32,405 bases of DNA from a bacterium. GTDB taxonomy: Bacteria > Verrucomicrobiota > Kiritimatiellia > RFP12 > UBA1067. Made by a program: the position numbers and the translations under genes. Of the stretch, positions 15,892 to 24,849 are shown one piece after another. Position 1 is the stretch's first letter; each line of letters begins with the position of its first letter. Below the pieces are notes generated by a model. That model was not told where the DNA came from, did not search any database, and worked only from the letters and a program-made list of their open reading frames with translations. The stretch lies in the NCBI GenBank assembly GCA_025360845.1, contig JANYBJ010000070.1:1-32405 (forward strand), read 5' to 3'.

Positions 15892-16594
15892 ATGAACCTC
15901 ATTACCCTTAACACCTTTCTTCAGCGACGGCACTGCCGGCGACGGCAGCCGCTCGACCTATTTCGATGCGGCCCGCGCCAGCATCCACCTGAGCGAAAAA
16001 ACACGCTCGATGTCTTTGGCATCTATCAGCGTCCGGAAGATGATTGGACGTTGGGTAACGAGCGGTATGACCTCACCAGTCTGACCGGCGGCGAGAATAA
16101 CGAGCTGACAGAGTCGTCCGCCGGACTCTACCTGACGCTGGCCGAGAACAAGGAGTTCCCCATCGAACTTTACTACATCTGGAAGGACGAGAGCCGTTCG
16201 TTTAACAAGGGAAATCATAAAAAGAGCGTGCCGGGTCGTGATTTCAGCACTGTGGGGACACGCCTTACACCCTCGTTCAATGATCGTCTCTCGGCCGAGT
16301 TCGAGGGCGCCTCGCAATGTGGCGAGACCGACGATGGCCGCGACGCCTGCCAAGGCGCAGAAAGTGAGTTTGGAAGCGGGCCCGATGTTCGCGAACGAGA
16401 ACGACACGGCGCAGGACGACAGTTACTGCGGCCTACTCGGCATCGCGAAATATCAGGTTCCCTTGCTGAAAGGGTTTTTCCGTCAGGAAAGCGAGGTTAA
16501 GGGCACGGTCTTGGCTGAAGTCTTCGACGCGGGAGACTACTATGCGGATGCGGAAACCGGTTATTACCTGCGGTTCGAACTGACCGCGAAGTTC
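15892..16594 (+). pseudogene. outer-membrane porin remnant (alginate-export-like), frameshifted and deleted
   Basis: Three frames carry pieces of one porin. Frame 2 reads FFSDGTAGDGSRSTYFDAARASIHLSEK (about 15917-16000). After one missing base in the A-run at 15998-16003, frame 1 continues NTLDVFGIYQRPEDDWTLGNERYDL... to GETDDGRDA (about 16349). A later frame carries KVSLEAGPMFANENDTAQDD...YYLRFELTAKF, ending in the Phe typical of barrel proteins near 16594. The N-terminal signal region and the middle of the barrel are missing, yet the ATG with its AAAGGA site is kept. The intact protein probably let anions cross the outer membrane for the transporter. Single-base errors could explain the first shift but not the missing middle. 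Confidence 0.8.
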
Positions 16595-16644
16595 TTATCA
16601 TTTCTGACCTCGAGTCGGCGTGCGAAGCGGAGAAAGGTACGATC

Positions 16645-17478
16645 ATGAAACTGTCGCTGAAAGAAAAGAGCGTCTTACCGGGGTTCGGGTTGTCACTCGG
16701 GTACACCGTCTTGGCGCTGTCGCTGATCGTGCTAATTCCGCTGAGCGCGCTGGTGCTCCGAAGCAGCGAACTTGGGCTTGCGGGGTTCATCGATACCCTC
16801 CGGCATCCGCGTGTGTTGGCCTCGTTCCAGATCACCTTTCTGTCGGCGTTCAAGGCCGCGCTGATCAACGTGGTGCTGGGCGTGACCGTGGCGTGGTTCC
16901 TGGTCCGCGGGCGGTTTCCCTTGAAACGTTTGGCCGATGCCTTGGTGGACCTGCCGTTCGCGCTGCCCACGGCAGTCAGCGGCATTGCCCTGACCACGCT
17001 CTTCGCGCCGAACGGGATGTTGGGATCGGCCCTTGGCAAACTCGGAATCAAAGTCGCTTTCACACCCACGGGCATCATGGTCGCGATGATCTTCATCGGG
17101 CTTCCCTTCGTGATCCGTAGCGTGCAGCCCGCGCTGGCGGATCTCAACAAAGAGCTTGAAGAGGCCTCGCGCAGCCTCGGAGCATCGCGTTTTCAGACGT
17201 TGTTGCGCGTGGTGCTGCCGCTGCTGTCGCCGGCGATCCTGAGCGGCTTCACCTTGGCTTTTTCGCGCGCACTGGGCGAGTACGGGTCGGTGGTCTTCAT
17301 CGCGGGGAACATGCCGATGAAGACGGAGATCGCGTCACTGCTGATCATCACGAAACTGGAGCAGTTCGATTACGCAGGGGCCGCGGCGGTCGCGGTTGCG
17401 CTGCTGTCGCTGTCGCTGCTGGCGATCCTACTGATCAACCTGCTCCAGGCGCGGACAACCCGTTATCTCGGGAACTGA
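16645..17478 (+). CDS. cysT: sulfate ABC transporter permease CysT
   Basis: The 277-residue inner-membrane protein has about six hydrophobic segments and the binding-protein-dependent permease motif EEASRSLGASRFQTLLRVVLP (about 171-191), which contacts the ATPase. D-L-P-F-A-L-P-T-A-V-S-G and F-S-R-A-L-G-E-Y-G-S-V-V-F are typical of CysT/CysU. With CysW it forms the sulfate channel energised by CysA. The ribosome binding site GGAGAAAGG lies just before the ATG, and cysW follows after 11 nt. Confidence 0.95.
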   Translation: MKLSLKEKSVLPGFGLSLGYTVLALSLIVLIPLSALVLRSSELGLAGFIDTLRHPRVLASFQITFLSAFKAALINVVLGVTVAWFLVRGRFPLKRLADALVDLPFALPTAVSGIALTTLFAPNGMLGSALGKLGIKVAFTPTGIMVAMIFIGLPFVIRSVQPALADLNKELEEASRSLGASRFQTLLRVVLPLLSPAILSGFTLAFSRALGEYGSVVFIAGNMPMKTEIASLLIITKLEQFDYAGAAAVAVALLSLSLLAILLINLLQARTTRYLGN

Positions 17479-17489
17479 GGAGGAGCCTG

Positions 17490-18320
17490 ATGAACAACTT
17501 GCCATCCAAAGACGTGGGAGCGCTGGAAAATCTCCTGCTGAGCGGTGCGGCGCTATCGATCATCGGCCTGCTGATCGTGCTGCCGCTCGGTGTTGTTTTG
17601 AAAGAGGCGTTCGCCGGCGGCCTGAAACTGTGGCTGGAAAGCGTTGGCGATCCTGATGCGCGGTCCGCGATCAAACTGACGCTAGCCGTGACGGCGGTGG
17701 TTGTTCCGCTCAACGTGGTCTTCGGCGTGGCGGCAGCTTGGGCGCTTTCGAAGTTCAGGTTCAAAGGCCGCAGCCTGCTGCTCTCGCTGGTGGACCTGCC
17801 CTTCGCGGTGTCGCCCGTGATCGCCGGGCTGATATTCATTTTACTGTTCGGTCGGCACGGATGGATGGGAACATGGTTGACGGACCATCACATTCGGATC
17901 GTCTTTGCCGTGCCGGGCATCATTCTCGCCACGCTTTTTGTGACCTTCCCGTTCGTGGCACGCGAGCTGATCCCGCTGATGACGGAGCAGGGCTCGGAGG
18001 AGGAGCAGGCGGCTCTGAGCCTCGGTGCGACGGGTTGGCAGACCTTCTTGAAAGTGACCCTGCCGAATATCAAGTGGGGCCTGCTGTACGGGATCATCCT
18101 CTGCAATGCGCGTGCCATGGGCGAGTTCGGGGCGGTCTCCGTCGTCTCAGGCCATATCCGTGGAGAGACGAACACGCTGCCTCTGCAGGTGGAGGTGCTG
18201 TACAACGAGTACAGCTTCACCGCGTCCTTCGCCTGCGCGTCGCTTCTGGCGGGCCTCGCGATTGTGACGTTGATCCTAAAGACGTTTGTGGAGCTGAAGA
18301 GCGGGCGCGACGCCGCATAA
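17490..18320 (+). CDS. cysW: sulfate ABC transporter permease CysW
   Basis: The 276-residue inner-membrane protein is homologous to CysT, with hydrophobic segments throughout and the EAA-type loop EEEQAALSLGATGWQTFLKVTLP. D-L-P-F-A-V-S-P-V-I-A-G and A-R-A-M-G-E-F-G-A-V-S-V-V-S-G-H are characteristic of CysW. It pairs with CysT in the sulfate importer. GAGGAG lies before the ATG. The 12-nt gap to cysA and consistent codon use indicate one operon. Confidence 0.95.
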   Translation: MNNLPSKDVGALENLLLSGAALSIIGLLIVLPLGVVLKEAFAGGLKLWLESVGDPDARSAIKLTLAVTAVVVPLNVVFGVAAAWALSKFRFKGRSLLLSLVDLPFAVSPVIAGLIFILLFGRHGWMGTWLTDHHIRIVFAVPGIILATLFVTFPFVARELIPLMTEQGSEEEQAALSLGATGWQTFLKVTLPNIKWGLLYGIILCNARAMGEFGAVSVVSGHIRGETNTLPLQVEVLYNEYSFTASFACASLLAGLAIVTLILKTFVELKSGRDAA

Positions 18321-18332
18321 GGGAGGGGTGCC

Positions 18333-19400
18333 ATGAGCATAACGATTCAAAAAATCAGCAAGACGTTCGGGTCGTTTCAGGCTCTGAACGACGTCACGCT
18401 GGAGGTCCCCTCGGGCGGGCTCACCGCTCTGCTGGGACCGTCGGGTTCGGGCAAGACGACCCTGCTGCGGATCGTCGCGGGACTCGAGGCCGCCGACGAA
18501 GGCACGGGGGGGCAGATCCTCTTCGACGGAGTGCCGGTGACGGACGATCCGGTCAACCGCCGCCAGGTGGGGTTTGTCTTCCAGCACTATGCGTTGTTCC
18601 GGCATATGACGGTCTTCGAGAACATCGCCTTTGGTTTGAACGTCAAGCCGCGTGGCGAGCGGCTGTCGCGCGATGAAATCAAAGGCCGCGTGTTTGAGCT
18701 GTTGAAATTGATCCAACTCGAGCAGTTGGCGCAGCGCTACCCGTCGCAGCTTTCGGGTGGACAGAGGCAGCGGGTCGCCCTGGCGCGCGCCTTGGCGATC
18801 CAGCCCAAAGTTCTGCTTCTCGATGAGCCGTTTGGCGCACTGGACGCTCAGGTGCGGTCCGAGCTGCGCCGCTGGCTGCGGCATCTGCACGATACGATCC
18901 ATGTGACCAGCATCTTCGTGACGCATGACCAGGAGGAGGCGCTGGAGGTGGCCGACAGCATCGTGGTGATGAACAAAGGCGGCATCGAACAGGTGGGCGC
19001 TCCGAACGAGGTGTTTCAGAATCCCGCCACGGAGTTCGTCATGAAGTTTCTCGGCGACGTGAATGTGTTCCATGGCCGGATACACAATGACACCCCGATC
19101 TTCACGGGTGAGCTGAAAGACGAAAACGGCGTGCGTCTGCTGGTGCGCCCGCATGATTTGACCGTGCAGCTTTATCCCGGAGCGGGAATCAGCCTGCCGG
19201 CGCAGGTCTACCGCGTGTTGACTGCGGGTCCGCTGGTGAAGATCGAGCTGCTGAACAGTCAGAACAATCTGGTGCAGGTGCATATCCCGCACGCGGAGTA
19301 TCAGTCGATGCCCGTGAAACCTGACCAGCGGGTCTACCTGGTGCCCAAAGAGTCCAGGCTCTATGGGAATGACAACGCGCGGATCGAATATGTGATTTAG
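18333..19400 (+). CDS. cysA: sulfate ABC transporter ATPase CysA
   Basis: The 355-residue ATPase shows Walker A GPSGSGKT (35-42), the Q-loop FVFQHYALF, the signature LSGGQRQ (140-146), Walker B LLLDE (161-165) and the switch histidine in FVTHD (H198). A C-terminal beta regulatory region (about 235-355) includes L-V-R-P-H-D-L. Length and layout fit CysA, close to the E. coli protein. It hydrolyses ATP on the cytoplasmic face to drive sulfate import. GGGAGGGG precedes the ATG, and cysH follows after 15 nt. Confidence 0.95.
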   Translation: MSITIQKISKTFGSFQALNDVTLEVPSGGLTALLGPSGSGKTTLLRIVAGLEAADEGTGGQILFDGVPVTDDPVNRRQVGFVFQHYALFRHMTVFENIAFGLNVKPRGERLSRDEIKGRVFELLKLIQLEQLAQRYPSQLSGGQRQRVALARALAIQPKVLLLDEPFGALDAQVRSELRRWLRHLHDTIHVTSIFVTHDQEEALEVADSIVVMNKGGIEQVGAPNEVFQNPATEFVMKFLGDVNVFHGRIHNDTPIFTGELKDENGVRLLVRPHDLTVQLYPGAGISLPAQVYRVLTAGPLVKIELLNSQNNLVQVHIPHAEYQSMPVKPDQRVYLVPKESRLYGNDNARIEYVI

Positions 19401-19415
19401 GCAGAGGACACGATC

Positions 19416-20114
19416 ATGACAACCGAGCAACTGAGAAATGAACTGGAGGGCCGGGATGCCGAGCACATCGTCCGGCGGGCATGGGAGACTTATGGGACGT
19501 CGCTCGTCTTCGCCACCTCGTTGGCGGCGGAGGACCAGGTGATCACGGACATCATCGCGCGCAACAAGTGGCCGATCCCGTTCGTCACACTGGATACAGG
19601 AAGACTCTTTGCGGAAACCTACCTCCTGCTCGCCGAGACTGAAAAACGGTACGGGATCAAGATCCAAGTCTATTTCCCTGACCGGGACAAAGTCGAAGCC
19701 ATGGTTGCCGAAAAGGGGATCAACCTGTTCTATGACAGCATCGACAACCGGAAACAGTGCTGCCACGTGCGCAAACTCGAACCGCTGAAAAGGGCGCTCG
19801 CGCCCTATCGCGTGTGGCTTTGCGGTCTGAGGCGCGAGCAGTCTGTCACGCGTGCGGCGGTACAGGCCGTCGAAGAGGACACGGCCAACGGGCTGGTGAA
19901 AATCAATCCTCTGGCTTCGTGGAAAGAGCAGGAGGTGTGGGGCTACATCGCCGCGCGGCAGGTGCCCTATAACCCGCTGCACGACCAAGGGTTTCCCAGC
20001 ATCGGCTGCGCGTGCTGCACGCGTGCGGTCAAGCGTACCGAGGACGTCCGCTCCGGCCGATGGGGGTGGGAACAGCCGGAGCACAAGGAGTGCGGTCTGC
20101 ACGGAAGAAGTTAG
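19416..20114 (+). CDS. cysH: assimilatory APS reductase (CysH family, 4Fe-4S type)
   Basis: The 232-residue enzyme reduces adenylylated sulfate to sulfite with thiol electrons. Visible features are the substrate-binding SLAAEDQV and TLDTGRLFAETY segments, the catalytic Cys in KECGLH (C226), and four cysteines in the CC...CxxC arrangement (C115, C116, C198, C201) that holds the 4Fe-4S cluster of APS reductases. True PAPS reductases lack these cysteines. This fits the absence of a working APS kinase in the neighbouring CysN. It sits in the operon between the transporter and the sulfurylase genes. Confidence 0.93.
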   Translation: MTTEQLRNELEGRDAEHIVRRAWETYGTSLVFATSLAAEDQVITDIIARNKWPIPFVTLDTGRLFAETYLLLAETEKRYGIKIQVYFPDRDKVEAMVAEKGINLFYDSIDNRKQCCHVRKLEPLKRALAPYRVWLCGLRREQSVTRAAVQAVEEDTANGLVKINPLASWKEQEVWGYIAARQVPYNPLHDQGFPSIGCACCTRAVKRTEDVRSGRWGWEQPEHKECGLHGRS

Positions 20115-20147
20115 GATTTAGGCGCTAGGAGGCAGTTCGCACGTGGG

Positions 20148-20172
20148 TCGCGAGTCGAGCTTCGCGAGTCGA
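20148..20172. repeat. short direct repeat in the cysH-cysD gap
   Basis: TCGCGAGTCGA occurs twice (20148-20158 and 20162-20172), 14 bp apart start to start. Each copy contains the palindrome TCGCGA. It may be an operator or small repeat debris; no function is evident. Confidence 0.5.
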
Positions 20173-20199
20173 CACCTCAGAACCCGGAGACAAGACACC

Positions 20200-21102
20200 A
20201 TGAATACACTTTCGCAGTTGAAACAACTTGAAGCCGAAAGCATCCATATTTTCCGCGATGCCGTGAGCCAGGCGCAGAACCCCATCCTGCTCTATTCAAT
20301 AGGCAAGGACTCGTCCGTGCTGGTGCGTTTGGCGCAGAAAGCCTTTTATCCGGGCCGCCTGCCCTTCAAGCTCCTGCACATCGACTCCACGTGGAAGTTC
20401 CGCGAGATGATCGCGTTCCGCGACCGCTTCTGCACGGAGCAGGGGTTGGACCTGATCGTGCATTCGAACGAACAAGGCCGCGCGGACGGTGTCAACCCGT
20501 TTGACTACGGCAGCCGCAAGTACACCGACCTTATGAAGACGCAGGCTCTGCTGCAAGCGCTCAAGGCGGGTAAATACGACTTGGCCTTCGGCGGCGCACG
20601 GCGCGACGAGGAGAAGTCGCGGGCCAAGGAGCGGGTTTTCTCGTTCCGCGACAAGCACCAGCAATGGGACCCCAAGAGCCAGCGGCCCGAGTTGTGGAAC
20701 ATCTACAACGCCCGTGTCAATCCCGAGGAGAGCGTGCGTGTCTTCCCGCTCTCCAACTGGACCGAAACCGACATCTGGCAGTACATCCGCATCGAGCGCA
20801 TTCCCATCGTGCCGCTCTATTTCGCCGCGCCGCGGCCGGTGGTGGAGCGCGACGGGCAATGGATCATGGTCGACGACGACCGGATGCGCCTGCATCCCGG
20901 CGAGCACCCCGTCGAGAAGGTCGTCCGCTTCCGGACCTTGGGCTGCTATCCGCTGACTGGCGCGGTCGAATCGACGGCAACGACCATCGAGGAGATCGTG
21001 GCCGAGACGCTACAGGTGCGGGTGAGCGAACGCTCGACGCGCGTGATCGATCATGACGGCGACTCGTCGATGGAGCAGAAGAAGCGGGAGGGATACTTCT
21101 AA
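20200..21102 (+). CDS. cysD: sulfate adenylyltransferase subunit 2 (CysD)
   Basis: The 300-residue protein carries the PP-loop [10 protein letters not shown] (32-41) that binds [20 protein letters not shown], and [11 protein letters not shown], all hallmarks of CysD. With CysN it converts sulfate and ATP to APS, the GTPase pulling the reaction forward. The start at 20200 gives the family N-terminus ([19 protein letters not shown]); a longer in-frame GTG at 20143 would add 19 unrelated residues. One base separates it from cysN, so translation is likely coupled. Confidence 0.95.
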   Translation: MNTLSQLKQLEAESIHIFRDAVSQAQNPILLYSIGKDSSVLVRLAQKAFYPGRLPFKLLHIDSTWKFREMIAFRDRFCTEQGLDLIVHSNEQGRADGVNPFDYGSRKYTDLMKTQALLQALKAGKYDLAFGGARRDEEKSRAKERVFSFRDKHQQWDPKSQRPELWNIYNARVNPEESVRVFPLSNWTETDIWQYIRIERIPIVPLYFAAPRPVVERDGQWIMVDDDRMRLHPGEHPVEKVVRFRTLGCYPLTGAVESTATTIEEIVAETLQVRVSERSTRVIDHDGDSSMEQKKREGYF

Positions 21103-21103
21103 C

Positions 21104-22966
21104 ATGAGCACCACGGACACCTTTTTGAATGAGCACGAAAACAAGCACCTGCTGCGCTTTATCACCTGTGGCTCGGTCGACGACGGAAAATCCACGCTTA
21201 TCGGCCGGCTGCTTTACGACAGCAAGCTGATTTACGAGGACCAGCTCAGTTCGCTGCAGGACGCGAGCGAGAAGAATGGCACCACCGGTGTGGGCGAGAT
21301 CGACTACGCGCTGCTGTTGGATGGCTTGAAGGCCGAACGAGAGCAGGGCATTACGATCGATGTGGCGTACCGGTACTTCTCTACGCCGCAACGCAAATTC
21401 ATTATCGCGGACACTCCAGGGCACGAGCAATACACGCGTAACATGGCCACCGGCGCCTCGACCGCCAACCTTGCGGTCATCTTGATCGACGCGCGCTACG
21501 GCGTCGTCACGCAGACCCGGCGCCACGCCTTCATCGCGTCGCTGCTGGGGATCAAACATCTGCTTGTCGCGGTCAACAAAATGGACATTGGCGGGTACAA
21601 TGAGGAAACCTACCTCACGATCCGTCAGGCCTTCAGTGACTTTGCCGAGACGCTCGACATTCCGGACGTGCGCTTTGTGCCGATCTCGGCGCTAAAGGGC
21701 ACCAACGTGGTCAGCCGCTCGCCTGACCTGACGCCTTGGTACACGGGGCCGGCACTGTTGGAGCTGCTTGAAACCGTCGACGTCTCCCAGGATATCAACA
21801 CGCGCGATTTTCGGTTTCCGGTGCAGGTTGTGATCCGCCCGCACCTGAACTTCCGCGGTTTCGCCGGCACGGTGGTTTCGGGGAAAATCAAGCCCGGCGA
21901 ACGGATCCGCGTGTTGCCGTCCAACACGACCTCTGTCGTCAAGCGCATCGTGACCGCAGACGGCGATCTTGCGGAAGCAGCCGCCCCGCAGGCGGTGGCC
22001 TTGGAATTGGCGGATGAGGTGGACATCAGCAGCGGGGACATGATCGTCCACGACAACAACTTGCCTCGCGTCAAAGACCGCTTCGAGGCGGTCGTGATTT
22101 GGATGAGCGAAACGCCGCTGCGTGCTGGCGCGCAGTACGTGCTCCGTCACGCGGGCCGCTTCGTCAAGGCGCGCGTCGAAGCGTTGCTGTACGCCATCGA
22201 CGTCAACTCCATGCAGCAGTCGGCGGCGAGCGAGCTGTCGCTGAACAACATTGGGCGCGTGGTGGTGGAGACCACGCAGCCGCTGTTCTTTGATCCCTAC
22301 TCGGAAAACCACGCCACGGGCAGCGTGGTCTTCGTCGATCCGATCAGCAATGTCACAGCCGGCGCGGCGATGGTTACCGACAACGTGTTCGTCGATGCGG
22401 GTGCGCCGCGAGTGGTGGGCGACGCGGATACCTTGCTGCGCGACCACGTCGAGCGGCGCGAATTCCATTGGGAAACCGGGTGGGTCTCCGCCAAGGACCG
22501 GCTGGTTCGCAACCGGCATGTCGGCAAAACGGTTATCGTAACCGGCACGTCGGCACAGGCTGTGCAGACCTTCGGAAAAGAGCTGGAACAACGGTTGTTC
22601 AAGCTGAACTTGAACTCCTATTACCTTGGTTTCTCCAGCCTGTCGCGCGGCCTGGCTTCCGATGTACAGGACAACCGGTCGGAGCGCGACGCCCAGATCC
22701 AGCGACTAGGTGAACTGGCGCGCATCCTCACCGATGCGGGGCTGATCTTCATCACCGCGCTGCCTGCCGCGGACGCCTACACGATCGAAAGGCTCAGGGG
22801 GTTGAATCAGCCGAACGAGCTGCTGGTGGTCGCCCTCGGCGAATCAACGAAACACGTGGTGCCGGACGCGGTGACGATCGACGAGACCTTGGCTGTCGAA
22901 CGCCGGGTGGACTCCGTACTGGGGGTGCTGGCCGATCAGCGCGTGATCCCCGACTACTGCATATGA
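21104..22966 (+). CDS. cysN: sulfate adenylyltransferase subunit 1 (CysN) with a degenerate APS-kinase-like tail
   Basis: The 620-residue protein has the GTPase motifs GSVDDGKST (23-31), DTPGHEQ (103-109) and NKMD (158-161), then two beta-barrel domains to about 440. CysN alone is about 475 residues. The extra C-terminal ~150 residues follow the APS kinase (CysC) fold order (VIVTGTSAQAVQTFGKELEQRLF..., R-L-G-E-L-A-R-I-L-T-D-A-G-L-I-F-I-T-A), but the P-loop GxxxxGKS is replaced by GTSAQAVQ (481-488) and the DGD.R site by GFSSLSR. The tail should not bind ATP or make PAPS. This agrees with the APS-type CysH upstream. The start at 21104 follows the cysD stop by one base. Confidence 0.93.
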   Translation: MSTTDTFLNEHENKHLLRFITCGSVDDGKSTLIGRLLYDSKLIYEDQLSSLQDASEKNGTTGVGEIDYALLLDGLKAEREQGITIDVAYRYFSTPQRKFIIADTPGHEQYTRNMATGASTANLAVILIDARYGVVTQTRRHAFIASLLGIKHLLVAVNKMDIGGYNEETYLTIRQAFSDFAETLDIPDVRFVPISALKGTNVVSRSPDLTPWYTGPALLELLETVDVSQDINTRDFRFPVQVVIRPHLNFRGFAGTVVSGKIKPGERIRVLPSNTTSVVKRIVTADGDLAEAAAPQAVALELADEVDISSGDMIVHDNNLPRVKDRFEAVVIWMSETPLRAGAQYVLRHAGRFVKARVEALLYAIDVNSMQQSAASELSLNNIGRVVVETTQPLFFDPYSENHATGSVVFVDPISNVTAGAAMVTDNVFVDAGAPRVVGDADTLLRDHVERREFHWETGWVSAKDRLVRNRHVGKTVIVTGTSAQAVQTFGKELEQRLFKLNLNSYYLGFSSLSRGLASDVQDNRSERDAQIQRLGELARILTDAGLIFITALPAADAYTIERLRGLNQPNELLVVALGESTKHVVPDAVTIDETLAVERRVDSVLGVLADQRVIPDYCI

Positions 22967-23052
22967 ATGGCAAACGGGCAAAAAACGGCTTCCCGCCCTG
23001 CGAGGCGATAGGCTGGGATGCGCCCGAGGCGTCCGCAGGCCTCATCGTCCGG

Positions 23053-23081
23053 TTGAGAACCACCCGGATTTGTGCGATACT
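23053..23081 (+). promoter_or_regulatory. promoter of the sulfite reductase gene
   Basis: TTGAGA (23053-23058) and GATACT (23076-23081) are 17 bp apart. The predicted start is near 23088, followed by AAGGAG and the ATG at 23104. The 137-bp gap after cysN contains no other feature. Confidence 0.55.
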
Positions 23082-23103
23082 GGTCCCCCAATCAAGGAGC
23101 GTA

Positions 23104-24642
23104 ATGAAGAAGACCTACATCGAGTTGAAAGAGGCGTTCGAGGGTTTTTTGGCGGGTGCCATAACGCCCGAGGCTCTCAAACCGGTTGCCGCGCCGCTTG
23201 GCATCTACCAGCAGCGTGACGGCAACTTCATGGTGCGGGTGAGGATCAACGGCGGCGAGATCGCCTGTGAGAAACTCGTCGGGCTTGCCGGCATTCTGGA
23301 TGCCGCGGGCGGCCACGCGCACCTGACCTCGCGGCAGGATATCCAACTGCACGATGTCCCCGCCGCTCATGTCGTGGACGCGGTGGTGGCGAGCGATCGG
23401 CTGGGCCTGCCGTTCAAGGGCGGAGGCGGCAACACGTACCGCAACATCGCGGTGGGCTCGGATAGCGGGCTGGCGCCGGATACGGTGTTCGATGTGTATC
23501 CGTATGCCCATGCGCTCAACCGCGCGATGCAGAGGGTCGAGAAAGCCTTTGCTCTGCCGCGCAAGCTCAAGATCGGATTGTTCGCGAACGAGCGCGACCG
23601 GCTGCGCGCCGCTGTCCAGGATCTGGGTTTTGTCGCGCAGATCCGCGACGGGGTGGAGGGGTTCACGGTTTTTGTGGCAGGCGGGTTGGGCCGCGAGAGT
23701 TCGGTCGGTCTTGAGCTTATCGGGTTCCTTCCGGGGCCGCAGATTGTCCGGGCGGCGGTGGCTCTGACGGAGCTGTTTTATGATCACGGCGACCGCGCCA
23801 ACCGTCATCAGGCGCGTCTGCGCTTTCTGCTCAAACGCATGGGCGCAGAGGCTTTTCAACGGCTTTATCTGGAGTACTTCGCGCGGACAGCCGCGCCGGT
23901 CATCCATGTGCAAGCGGAGGATCAAGGGTCTCCGCTGATTCAGGGACTGAAGCGCGGGCGCACGGCCAAACCGGTCGCCGGCTTTGAGATGTGGAAGCAT
24001 TTCGCCGTGTCACCGACGCGCTTCGGCGACACCGTGAAATCGGTGCGCCTCTTTGTGCCTTACGGCAATCTCGATGCGGGGCAGCTCCGCATGGTCGCCG
24101 CGCTGGCGGCCGAATACGGTTCGCCCTTCGTGCGACTGCTGGCTTCGCAGGACATCCTGATCCCGCTGGTCCACATTTCAGCGCTGCCGGGACTCTACAA
24201 GCGTCTGCGTCAGGAGTTGGCGGAGATCGATCTGACCTTCACCTCGTACAAGGGTCATATCGTGACCTGTGTCGGGGCGTCGGTCTGCAAGATCGGCATG
24301 GCCGATTCGCCCGCTGTGGCAGACCTGATCGCGGTTGCGCTGGATCGCCACCTGCCGCCCGACACGCCGGAAAAGCTGAGGCTGCTGAAGCTTGCGGCAG
24401 ACGACCTGCGCATCTCGGGTTGCCCGAACTCGTGCGCGGGACATCCGGCCGCGAAGATCGGCATCGAGTGTCTGAAGCGGCGAGAGGGGGACGAGATCAA
24501 GACTTTCGCCGCTCTTTTCGCGGGAGCGGGTGTCGGCGCGGATGGCAAGGTGCGGCTATCCGAACGGTTGCCAGGCGAGCCCGTACGGCTTGAGCACCTT
24601 ACGCAAAAGGTGTTGGAGTTGGTGCTGCAAGTCGCGCAGTGA
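23104..24642 (+). CDS. siroheme/4Fe-4S sulfite (or nitrite) reductase
   Basis: The 512-residue enzyme has the two ferredoxin-like half-domain pattern of nitrite/sulfite reductases. The cluster and siroheme ligands are C389-x5-C395 (CVGASVC) and C440-x3-C444 (CPNSC). H-L-T-S-R-Q-D-I-Q-L near residue 75 is the conserved siroheme-contact segment. In this cysteine-pathway setting it most likely reduces sulfite to sulfide by six electrons; a nitrite role cannot be excluded. The start at 23104 is chosen over an in-frame ATG at 22963 because AAGGAG and a promoter lie between them. Confidence 0.88.
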   Translation: MKKTYIELKEAFEGFLAGAITPEALKPVAAPLGIYQQRDGNFMVRVRINGGEIACEKLVGLAGILDAAGGHAHLTSRQDIQLHDVPAAHVVDAVVASDRLGLPFKGGGGNTYRNIAVGSDSGLAPDTVFDVYPYAHALNRAMQRVEKAFALPRKLKIGLFANERDRLRAAVQDLGFVAQIRDGVEGFTVFVAGGLGRESSVGLELIGFLPGPQIVRAAVALTELFYDHGDRANRHQARLRFLLKRMGAEAFQRLYLEYFARTAAPVIHVQAEDQGSPLIQGLKRGRTAKPVAGFEMWKHFAVSPTRFGDTVKSVRLFVPYGNLDAGQLRMVAALAAEYGSPFVRLLASQDILIPLVHISALPGLYKRLRQELAEIDLTFTSYKGHIVTCVGASVCKIGMADSPAVADLIAVALDRHLPPDTPEKLRLLKLAADDLRISGCPNSCAGHPAAKIGIECLKRREGDEIKTFAALFAGAGVGADGKVRLSERLPGEPVRLEHLTQKVLELVLQVAQ

Positions 24643-24665
24643 ACCTTGTGAAAGGAGCTGAGGCC

Positions 24666-24742
24666 ATGAGAATGGGAAGCATCGTGTTGGTTGGGACGGG
24701 TCTTATCTGAAGGCGGTCAGGCATGTCGTCCTGGGCAAGTGA
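24666..24742 (+). pseudogene. short gene remnant with an intact translation start
   Basis: AAAGGAG precedes an ATG at 24666 that reads MRMGSIVLVGTGLI and stops at 24710. A neighbouring frame then reads SYLKAVRHVVLGK and stops at 24742. It looks like the two ends of a gene whose middle was deleted. V-L-V-G-T-G suggests a nucleotide-binding Rossmann start, for example a siroheme-synthesis dehydrogenase, but this is too short to name. It lies 23 bp behind the sulfite reductase gene. Confidence 0.3.
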
Positions 24743-24772
24743 CGATGGATTCTTGCCGGTTTTTGGCCGATT

Positions 24773-24805
24773 GCGCTTCCAGAAAAGCGCGGAGTTTATT
24801 ATTTT
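24773..24805 (+). terminator. possible terminator of the sulfite reductase transcript
   Basis: GCGCTT (24773-24778) and AAGCGC (24785-24790) form a perfect 6-bp stem with loop CCAGAA, followed after GGAG by TTTATTATTTT. The T-tract is 4 nt from the stem and is interrupted, so the call is moderate. TATTAT within it could alternatively act as a -10 for the next operon. Confidence 0.4.
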
Positions 24806-24849
24806 AATGATGCGCACAAAAAGTGCATACAAACGAAAGGGGTTGCGAG

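Noticed and set aside
18276-20102. 608-codon minus-strand frame under cysA and cysH
   Set aside because: Both plus-strand genes carry full catalytic motifs, and the antisense product has none.
22963-23103. 47-residue N-terminal extension of the sulfite reductase
   Set aside because: A promoter and an AAGGAG ribosome binding site lie in this stretch, and the extension has no family similarity.
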